Shown: positions 27,234 to 64,000 of the stretch, piece by piece
How the letters are laid out: every line of letters begins with the position of its first letter
Numbering within the stretch: the stretch's first letter is position 1
Source: Cristatella mucedo
Lineage: Eukaryota > Bryozoa > Phylactolaemata > Cristatellidae
Reading direction: 5' to 3'
Assembly (NCBI GenBank): GCA_009760855.2
Contig: WPIO01000003.1
Coordinates: 12,430,501-12,494,500 of the forward strand
DNA: 64,000 nucleotides
Program-made: the position numbers and the translations under genes
Notes under the pieces: generated by a model
The model's input: only the letters and a program-made list of their open reading frames with translations
Databases searched by the model: none
What the model was told of the DNA's origin: nothing

Positions 27234-28025
27234 GCTTACACTTCTACGAAGATGGTACACAAATGTACCTGTGCTTCCATCCCTCCCAGCTCCAGTGTGT
27301 CAGACTATCTCAACTCTCTGGCTGCATTTATTGCTGACACCTGCACTTGGATGACCGCAAACCTTGTCAAATTGAATGACCATAGGCCCAACTAACTAGG
27401 TATGGGCCAACTTACTAGTTGTCTCAGAAATCGGAAAGCCATACGCTCAAAATCGGCCAGCATATCTCTTATAGCATTTGCATAAAATCTGGGTATCCTG
27501 TTCCAAGGCGATCTTTCACTAGCCGAGCTGTATCAGCTCTGCAGTCTACTTATTTTCTGCTACGTAACATTCCGAAAATTCGGGTTTGCTTAGACTGGGA
27601 TATTACATCCTAACTGGTCTATGCGTTTGTGACATACCGTTTCGACTTGTGTAACCCACATTGCCACATCACACCGCTTAAAGCCGACCTGCACTGTCTC
27701 CCAATCCAGCAGCGCATCGACTTTAAGGTTCTGTCACTCAACTTTAGGTCCCTCCATTCTCTGCCCCGAGCCTACCTACCGCGTACGAACCTCAAATCCC
27801 TTGGAGCCTCTAGTTTTTATGCTCGCAAAGCCAGGAACTCACTCCCGACTGATGTTACGACATTCCCCGATTTAGTGACCTTTAAAAACTTGCTAAAAGT
27901 GCACTTGTTTCTCACAGAATTTGCTGGGTCTTTATGACTTTCCTTTGTGCGCTTGGTGTGCCAGTCGGTGAGTCCTAGAGCTGAGAACTCGATTAGGTCT
28001 TTGTAATGTAATTGTAATGTAATTC

Positions 28026-28352
28026 TTTGGAAAAATGTTCTAGAGAGCTAGTAGTCTTCCTTGACTGGGAGATGAATATCAGAATGAGATCACTCGTAGC
28101 AGCCTGGAATGTAGACATTAAGGAGCTGCTCAGAATTGAGGGAGATAAGCCCTGTGGGGATGCTGCTACCTTAGGAATGGACTCTCTGATCTTGTCTATC
28201 TTTCTGACAAAAGAAGCTAGTGAAACGATCAGCCTGATCACTACGAGGATCACAAGGTAAGGAGCTAGCTCAAATCGGCTCTGCCAGTAGATTGCCTGTT
28301 GCATCTGGGTGGCCTTTTCCTAAACGACCTTTCACTAAACGACCATATTAGA
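28026..28352 (-). repeat. Inverted repeat arm 2
   Basis: Reverse complement of 26292-26616 with only a few mismatches. It follows a short TGTAAT-repeat tract at about 27995-28022 and precedes a LINE-B 3' end. Confidence 0.9.
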
Positions 28353-28510
28353 CTGGGAGTGGGTCTTTTTGACTTGTCCTTTGTGCGCTTATGCAAACTG
28401 ATAGCGCATTATACCACTAACCAAATTTGCATATTACACTGAATGTTACCTCTAATCATAATTTGTTTGTTGATTCAGCTGCATGCAATATGCATAAAAA
28501 TTTAAGCCTG
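28353..28510 (+). mobile_element. LINE-B 3' region, partial
   Basis: Matches the LINE-B 3' body (tttgtgcgcttatgc, taccactaaccaaatttgca). It lacks a clear hairpin and (ATT)n tail. Confidence 0.65.
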
Positions 28511-28599
28511 GAAGGGAAAGTATACACTGTGCAAGGACGTATACCCAAAGGCTCACTGATTGACTATTGACATCTACTCTATGAAATCTTCCAGAGACT

Positions 28600-28840
28600 G
28601 GGCCCTAAACTGTTGCAGCGAAATGTCTAACAATGCCTAAGTGAGACAATGGGGTTTTAGGAGGTTCTGGTGATCAACAGTTTCCAAAGCTGCCGAGAGA
28701 TCCAGCAGAGAGACCTAGAGTCAAGATTTCTGAGGTCGATATAATAATGAAAATACAGTTGTGTAGCTCCCTCAGAGAATTTAATCTCTTTCTAGGCACT
28801 TTACATATGCTGTAAAGGACGCATGATCAAATGGTATAGA
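28600..28840 (-). mobile_element. L2-like RT scrap and LINE-B tail (minus)
   Basis: The reverse complement near 28690-28725 reads as motif A (LLDLSAALETVDHQ). Positions 28741-28840 are the reverse complement of a LINE-B 3' hairpin and tail. Confidence 0.6.
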
Positions 28841-30010
28841 AGCTTAGGAACTGCTGATATTTTGCATTAATTTACTCTATAACCTACATCCTATGCTGTT
28901 ATTATAAGCTACTCGAATACTTCCACGACTGTCTTCCAAACGAGTCTTCCTGACTCCACAATAACTTGGTCAGCTGTCTTCCAAAATCAGCTACTATTCT
29001 ATCGACTCCCGAAAAAAAAGTTCAGCTCACAACTCCAATTGACCAGCAGTTCCGACAGAAAGTTCTCCAATCGACGGGATGGTTGTGCAAACTTAATGAA
29101 TGGCTTTTGCAGCTCATTAATAAATATTTTTTATTTGGGCTATACTATGGTATCAGGCTACAGCCATCAATAACGACATAGCTGAATGCTGACATTCTCA
29201 GACTCCTCGATACAGGTTAGTATCCATAGGTTGTGCCTATTTAGCAGCCTCCGGAGCTGATTTTAACAGTTTAACAGCCTAATGAGACAAGCCTGAAACA
29301 GACCGACCAAAGCTGCTCCTTCAGGCTCTCGAAAAAAGGGGTATGACAATTTCTTTAGAAGGCCAAAGAGCCATCGGTACGCAGATTCAGAGTAAGTTTC
29401 TAAAGGCCTAACCATTTTTCTTTAGACGCTCACACTTTTATTGGGGGAGTTTGGGGGCTAAAGAGGCTTGCCTCCGGGGAGCTTCTTTTGAAACACTAAA
29501 ATGTAATTGGTTCATTTAAGGGAGCCATCTGGTCTGGCTAAAACGAATGTCTACTTACTAGTCTGTAAACTATGATCGCTACCTTTAATAATGACAGCAC
29601 CAGCTGTAAACAAACCCCTAGCATGCAAGACCGAGGCGCTCCACCCTACTCCAAGACGCTCCACCCCTTCCCTCCAAGGCAGTCCACCCCTCCCTCAAGA
29701 CACTTCATCCATTCCTCCCGAGGTGCTCCAACCACGAGGGATTGTCCTCCCTCCCCCTGGAGCTTATTCCCCGAGGTATATGTTCCTCTCAAGTAGCCTT
29801 TTTTAAGCCCGATCTAAATTAAAAAGAGGTACACGTGGTCATGGCTTCTTTACTGCACATGTAAAGTGATAAAGAAATGTAAAAAGAAGCCAAGTTCTCT
29901 GACGGTGCCAAATAAATGGATTATTAGTAGTACAAAGCTGTTGGCAGGCTACGGATTAATAAGTGGATACTACACAGTAGAACTTGGGCAACTTCTACCT
30001 GGTCTGCACG
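28841..30010. other. Unrecognised sequence
   Basis: Contains a pyrimidine-rich CT/CC stretch at about 29625-29770 (repeated 'ctccaccc' and 'cctcc' motifs) and otherwise nothing recognised. Confidence 0.4.
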
Positions 30011-30328
30011 ATGTCATATTTTTTGCTATTCATGTCTGTATTATCTGCAATCGTGGACATGTATAGCAAAACCTGTCCAAGCAAAATAAGAAATGAACTC
30101 CTGTACAAGCAGCTTAATTTATATTTCAAATCTAACGCTGATCAGTCAAGTACTGGCCGAGATATGGAATTTACGAGGCAAAAATATAACACTATCAATG
30201 AAGCTTATAAAAGTCACAAGCATGATCATCCAACAAGTTGCAAACATGTACCTCGATGTACCACGGTTCACAAAGTTAGAACACAAGTCGTGTATGATAC
30301 AGAGATAAGTAAATTTGTTATATTTTGA
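30011..30328 (+). CDS. Hypothetical small protein with signal-like N-terminus
   Basis: A 105-codon frame starting ATG and ending TGA. The first 15 residues are hydrophobic (MSYFLLFMSVLSAIV), like a signal peptide or short membrane anchor. The remainder is basic and Tyr/Lys-rich with three cysteines (one in SKTC, two in SCKHVPRC). I recognise no family. There is no repeat similarity and no splice support, so it may be a chance frame. Listed because it is one of few hydrophobic-leader frames outside repeats. Confidence 0.22.
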   Translation: MSYFLLFMSVLSAIVDMYSKTCPSKIRNELLYKQLNLYFKSNADQSSTGRDMEFTRQKYNTINEAYKSHKHDHPTSCKHVPRCTTVHKVRTQVVYDTEISKFVIF

Positions 30329-30642
30329 TATATTGCTTCCGGTTTACTTTCGGGTGAGACGAGGTTTGCCTAATCGTTTTTGTAATGCTCTCCTTTTTAT
30401 GTGGAAATCGCCAGAACTACAGATCTCATTTCTAACACGTATGTTTTTTGAAGGGCATCCTAAGCAATCGATTGTGTGACTAGACTTTTCTTCGATATTT
30501 TCTCGACATTTCTTTTGAAGTGGAGATATACAAAAAGAATTTGCAATAAGTATGGACTATATGAAGAATTACCGCCTTATCTGTGCAGAAGAAAATACAT
30601 CCGAAACCATCTTGAAACCCCTGCTTCTCGGCTTCAACTTGC

Positions 30643-30798
30643 CGTGATGGCACACTAGGTAAGGCGGTTGCTTTCATGACCTCGGTCCTGAGGTCGTGGG
30701 TTCGATTCCTGCGGTGGGCGATCCTTTATCACCACTGCAAGGGGTGGTGATAGCCATCAAGGCTCTTCTGTCGCTATACAAAAAAGGCTGTTTAAGCA
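30643..30798 (+). mobile_element. SINE1 (tRNA-derived)
   Basis: Starts 'cgtgatggcacactagg' (A-box region), B box 'gggttcgattcctg' about 60 bp downstream, then body 'ggtggtgatagcc', 'aaggctcttctgtcgc', ending 'aaaaaaggctgttt'. Same layout as 44519-44680. Confidence 0.85.
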
Positions 30799-32527
30799 GC
30801 CAGGATTATAGTATATTATTCAGCAATTCGCAGCGCAGCTCATCCTCATTCCAGTGCTTTGAACACTCACCAAATGCTTCTTGCTAGGAAAGCGAGTACA
30901 TCATCTGCATGGGTCCACAATAATCGAATCAAGCCTTCACCTATGCTACTTTATAATTCTATCGTCCTGGTTAAACTGTGCATGTGCTTGCATGCGTGCA
31001 TGCTGCAAGCGCACGTGCGTGCGGATTCATAGCTTATATATGCATTCACATAGTTAAAATATTCATTCACTGAAAATAAGGTCAAAAATTTACTATGCAC
31101 AAGTAATCTGAGGCATTCTCCGCGATGTTGGTAGTTAGTTGATATTTAGACCACGTTGGTGGGAATCAATGCTTGAGATATACCAGCTAAATTTAAATTG
31201 GCTACTAATGATGTAGTCACTTAACCTATTCACCCAGTGACCTATATTTTGTTTGAATAGAAATCGACAGAATTAAAAAAAGAAAGCCGGACAACTCTTC
31301 TGGTTCTGCATCACTTATAGTCTGCTCTCGAAACAAGCTCTGGTGCAATAGTAGCAGTAAGACATGGCTGTAGCAATGTCTGTAGCAAAAGTTGGGCAAA
31401 GCGACTTTTGCTGCTCTTAAGGAAACTTTAAACTATAATGCGCTTTCAGTGGTTTTCAAACGAGCTAGTCGTTAATTGAGGATTTGTACACACTGCATCG
31501 AACTGTCTTCGGCTACACAGAATGTAATTAGTAGCACACATTAACAATTTCATTTACGAAGTTTCCAACGAGACAATATGCACTTACTGATCACATACTA
31601 ATCATGTCTAATTTACCAGCTGACCAAGCAAAGTATAAGTTTTGCTTTGTTAATACCGTATGGCCAAAAAATTGGGAAACTATAAGTAATATGTGGAACC
31701 ACAATCATAATAAAATCAGTCAGCACTTTGAGCCAAATTCGGCTTGTTCAGAACAAGTGCTCAATCAGAGCTCTGCTGCCATTACTTCTTATGGCAAGTA
31801 ATAGTAGCTTTTACTGTCTAATTTACCATATAAAGAAAAAGCAAACAATATTGATAAGCATGCTCGCACATCTTTGCAAGGTTCTGAGTTAAGATGCTGC
31901 CCATTCTACTTGGATAGACCAAGCCTTGCTGAATGAATGTGCAGTTATTCAAGTCCTCAATGCAACCGAACATATATGATGCTATGCTATCGGCAGGTGA
32001 TCCCATGCCTCTGCCTTCGTAGCTGTTTCAGACCTGAATATCACTAGGCATATAATCTTGTAGAAGTTTTGACTTCATACTCATACAGCAAATGTGCAAA
32101 GACAGGGGGTAGCCTCACGCCAAACCGGCCACGATGACCCGGAGACCCAGCACTTTTAACAGGCATCAGAATACAGGTGTTGTGCACGTACTACTGCAAC
32201 AGGATGGCTTGAAGGCACCGATCACGACTAAATTGACTGCCCTCAATATAAAAAAGTCAAGGCGCTTGCATTGCAACGTTATTAAGAACGGCCATAACTT
32301 TGTCAAGTAGCCTGTTCCCAGACATGACAGTGTCAGTACACGTATAGAATCACCTGACTGTCTCAAGCAAAGTGTGCTAAGATAAAGAATGAAACAATGC
32401 ACGTAAAATGCAGAAATATCCCAATCTGGCAACAGAGATAGACTTTGAGATAAACTGGAAATCAACCAGGCTACAATCAACGTTCGAGAACTTGTCTTGT
32501 CCCATGCCTGCTAATCCTGGCCACTTT
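30799..32527. other. Unrecognised 3' flank of CLYBL
   Basis: Lies downstream of the CLYBL stop (the gene is on the minus strand), so it should hold the 3' UTR. I could not place a convincing polyadenylation signal. No other gene recognised. Confidence 0.4.
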
Positions 32528-61068
<28,541 letters not shown>

Positions 61069-61160
61069 AGCGCACTGTGTCGTGGACGATGGCCTCAATC
61101 GGACAGTTTGCAGAAGCAGCACTGCCACACCTTGCTGCCTGCTAGAAGCTCTCCAATGAG
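61069..61160 (-). other. Probable CLYBL 5' UTR part of exon 1
   Basis: On the minus strand 'gttttttatttgcag' ends at 61161, an excellent 3' splice site. The 92 bases after it have no ATG before the CLYBL start. This suggests a non-coding or differently coding exon further upstream. Confidence 0.55.
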
Positions 61161-62104
61161 CTGCAAATAAAAAACGATTCATCAACAAGTGCATGATAAG
61201 CATGTGTAAAAGCTGATGGATGCATGTACGTGTATGTGTGTACACAAGGCAGCGAGAAGCAGACATGTCGTGTGTGGGGGTGTGAGCAAGTGTGCATGCA
61301 TACGCAAACTGGGTATGCTGTATGCTCAAAAAAGCAGCAGCAAAGCCGGAAGACAGCAGCAGGATCTGAGCAGTGGCTGCCACCCAGGAGAGGCAAATCC
61401 CAGATTGTTCTACCAGCTGCAGTTATGAATTAACTATTTGAAGGAAGGAATTATTATTTGGACAATCACATACAAGGGCAAACTCATTTATTGGTATCTG
61501 GCTGTCGGACCAACGTTTGCAGATCAAAGCATCAACCAGCAGGTACTTTATAGAGGCCGGTGGGTGACACCAATGTTTAGTTAGTCATAGCTAATTTAGG
61601 GGTGGGTGCTTAGCACTGGATGATGGCTGCAGGGGAAATTCAAGCTAGAAAATGGCTCAGCAAGGCCAAGTCCTAAGCAAAGCCTAAGCGAGCTGCAAGA
61701 CAGCTGTGCCGAGCCCAGCCCATGCTCTAGGCAGCACTACCCAGCATGATTGCCACGTGAACAAATGATGATGTCATGAATGCAAAGCAAACCAAAATTC
61801 GCCTAATCAGAATATGCCGTATTGTATCAGCTGCTGAGCATCAATTCTCACAATCTCTCAGCACGACACACCACAGGAGCAGGTCAGCAGTACAACCTCA
61901 CATCATACTTGGCTAAGGGCAGCAGCTATTTGACTAGAACTAGCAAATTTGTTCTGCCCAAGAGAACATGGCATATGTATGCATTCCCACGTCTGCAAGA
62001 CCCAATGGCAATGCCGCATGTTAATATAGCTTCGCTAGCAGCAGAGATCGAGGCCCCCCCCCCCCCGCATGCTAGAGGTCGAAGCCATGCATACGATCCA
62101 CCGG
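61161..62104. other. CLYBL upstream region
   Basis: Should contain the promoter or a 5' UTR intron. No TATA box or upstream exon could be fixed. A C-run lies near 62054-62067. Confidence 0.4.
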
Positions 62105-62192
62105 GCAATTGTAAAGCACCTAGAAAGAGATTGAGTTCTCTGAGGACGCTTTATCAAATGTATTATTATTATTGTTATTACTATTATTATTA
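62105..62192 (+). mobile_element. LINE-B 3' end with (ATT)n tail
   Basis: 'gcacctagaaagagattgag', 'ttctctgaggacgc' and ATT-rich tail. Confidence 0.82.
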
Positions 62193-63763
62193 AATGTCTA
62201 TAGTGGCACTCACTCACACACACTCCCGCTTAGCCAGCTTGGCAGGCACCAAGTCACGGCTCGATGCTCGGAGAGATGCAAGCATCACACGATCCTTGAT
62301 CGAGCTTCGAGCTGTCTAGACGAGCAGAGGGCTCTGCTGGATCTGTGTGGTGCATGCATGCATGCGTTTGTTCGTGTGCGTGCGTGTCCAGCATCCAGTC
62401 AGCTGGGTCACGGCTGCGCTGACTCACAAAAGCCTGCGAGTCGCAGTGTGCGTTTCTGAGTGTCCATACGCTAGTTCCTATGCACACGACTACTTGTGTG
62501 TTTGTGAGCTTAATATTCAGGGGTGAGATCCACGCAGGTCTCAGGCAAACACATATTAAATGTTGTTGGCAGCCAGCAGCGGAAGCTTCCTGGTCACCCT
62601 GGCACAGTCCAAAATTCAGGCAGAAACTAGGAACTGATCAAGGTCTGTCGTTCTCAGGAGCTGTTAGATGCAAGTAGCAGTCACCCACAAACCTGGAATT
62701 CCAACTCCTGATTGGCTGGTACACAGTGTGGGGGTGGGGCAGCCGTTGGAGGCAAGCCAGCATTACCAGGGGCACTGGGCACGAGAGACCACTTAGCAAG
62801 GACACTGCTCCTGCAGCCTGGCTTCCTATGCGACCTATGAGAGAAGCCATGCCAATAATAGCAGCCGGAAGGAATTTAAAGGAGTAATCATAACTTGTTT
62901 AACCAATATGCTCGGTGATTCGCAAGATGAAAGCAGCAGGTTTAACTATTAAACTAGAGTTACAGTCCCCTTTTTTGCTCCTATTGCAAGGTCAATTCTA
63001 TGTAGGCCCTAATAGGGCATCCCAGCGACATTGGACACATTAACATTGTATGCATGTAGGTACACGTGCACACATACTCATTTACCTTTCCAGCAAGATG
63101 CTCCAACAAAGCAGACACGAGCATGCAAAAAGCGACTGACAATTCGCCAGAGTTTCGGGAAAGAAGATAATGAAATAATTATTAGCTAAAAATTAAATAA
63201 TTAACTACCAGGCTGTAAATAATAAACTTATGCATTTTTGTTATACAGAAGTGCATGGCTAGTACACGGTAGTCAGGCCACTCAATAAAGACATCATTGG
63301 GAGACAATGGAAAATGCAGCAATGTGTTGGCTCTTCAGAAGAGTGGAAAACACTGCTGAAAACGCCCTCCCCCGGCATTCTCAGTGGCAGGCAGCACTAC
63401 TAGCAAGGACACCTTTCGAAAGAGGCCAAGTAATTAGCTTAAGTGTATTCCAAAAAGGTCATCAAATGCATCCACCTTGATCCTGCACAGAAGATATACC
63501 AGTTGGGCATATTAACGAACCTGCTCACCGGCAGGTGATTGAAGTCGTGCCCTACGAATTAATGGGCACCAAATTCAAGCTGTTAGGAAATGATAAAGAA
63601 AAGTGGACGTAAGTCGACAAAATGGCAAGGAGTGTCGCCTACATTGTCTAGAGTAAGCACTGAAATTAAGCAGAGGTTATGTACTGGTTTATCTATATCA
63701 CGTTGATAATATCATGGGTAATTTACTAATGAGGTCATCGTGTAATAATTAACGAATTATAAA
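62193..63763. other. Unrecognised sequence
   Basis: No domain, RNA gene or repeat recognised; short frames only. Confidence 0.4.
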
Positions 63764-63922
63764 GATAATTCATTTGTATAGCATGCTGAAAAAACTTCAT
63801 TTCTATTAAGGGGCTTCACATATGGCACCGGGCTCGAGCCCACGACCTTGGTCATCAAATACATTCGCCCTGATCACCTTAACTTTGGTCGAGGCAAGCA
63901 CTTTAAACACTGGGCTAAACCA
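63764..63922 (-). mobile_element. SINE2 (tRNA-derived)
   Basis: Reverse complement: A-box region 'tggtttagcccagtgtttaa', B box in 'gtgggctcgagccc', and a degraded LINE-B-like tail near 63764-63820. Confidence 0.8.
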
Positions 63923-64000
63923 GAGTAGAGCATCTTGATCACAAAATTAATTATTTTCAAGTCCGGTCTGCAGTGCACAGCCATAAGCAATTTTTTAGCT

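Larger units (their letters stand above)
24560..27960 (+). mobile_element. LINE family B-like element (endonuclease + RT), split by a nested LINE
   Basis: Plus-strand endonuclease pieces at 24686-25239 (AVICHPQGTDSSF; HTLDQTFSQN; SSDHIRISFGLQ) are followed, after the opposite-strand LINE at 25503-26338, by a linker (FVRKIDKIRESI at 26339 onward) and the RT. RT signs are FDTFDHEVFLEKV, SVLGPIIFAIYALPL and the thumb/post-RT region to about 27940 (PIQQRIDFKVLSLNFRSLH). Several stops and frame changes; inactive. Confidence 0.82.

Overview
This is eukaryotic, almost certainly animal (invertebrate), genomic DNA. It has one spliced nuclear gene with large GT-AG introns, a dense load of L2/CR1-like non-LTR retrotransposons (LINEs), tRNA-derived SINEs and long TA, AG and GT microsatellites. 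There is no operon structure or bacterial gene. The species cannot be fixed from the sequence.

The only host gene I can fully support is on the minus strand, 61,068 down to 32,528. It is a complete six-exon gene for mitochondrial citramalyl-CoA lyase (CLYBL, citrate lyase beta-like). Its exons are 60811-61068, 53539-53730, 51064-51265, 49191-49304, 36024-36202 and 32528-32638. All phases agree (0, 0, 1, 1, 0), all five introns are GT-AG, and the total is 1056 bp including the stop, or 351 residues. Its introns (about 7.1, 2.3, 1.8, 13.0 and 3.4 kb) are full of LINE and SINE fragments. The exon 4 acceptor lies in a tandem duplication that leaves a second, in-frame acceptor 42 nt upstream.

Layout. 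1-15,625: a direct repeat with a period of about 9.61 kb. Each visible copy holds a dead LINE (family A, minus strand), a SINE and about 3 kb of otherwise unique sequence. 15.6-28.8 kb: a graveyard of nested LINE pieces, including an endonuclease/reverse transcriptase element interrupted by an opposite-strand LINE, and a 325-bp inverted repeat. 28.8-32.5 kb: mostly unrecognised sequence with one small possible secreted-protein ORF and a SINE. 32.5-61.1 kb: CLYBL with repeat-filled introns. 61.1-64 kb: CLYBL upstream flank with a LINE tail and a SINE.

Two main LINE families recur. Family A ends in an (ATTAC)n-type tail. Family B ends in a conserved two-stem hairpin followed by (ATT)n. One SINE family (SINE2) carries nearly the same 3' hairpin as LINE B, which suggests it was moved by LINE B machinery. 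A second family (SINE1) shares only a 12-nt motif with the LINE A 3' end. All LINE reading frames seen here are broken or truncated.
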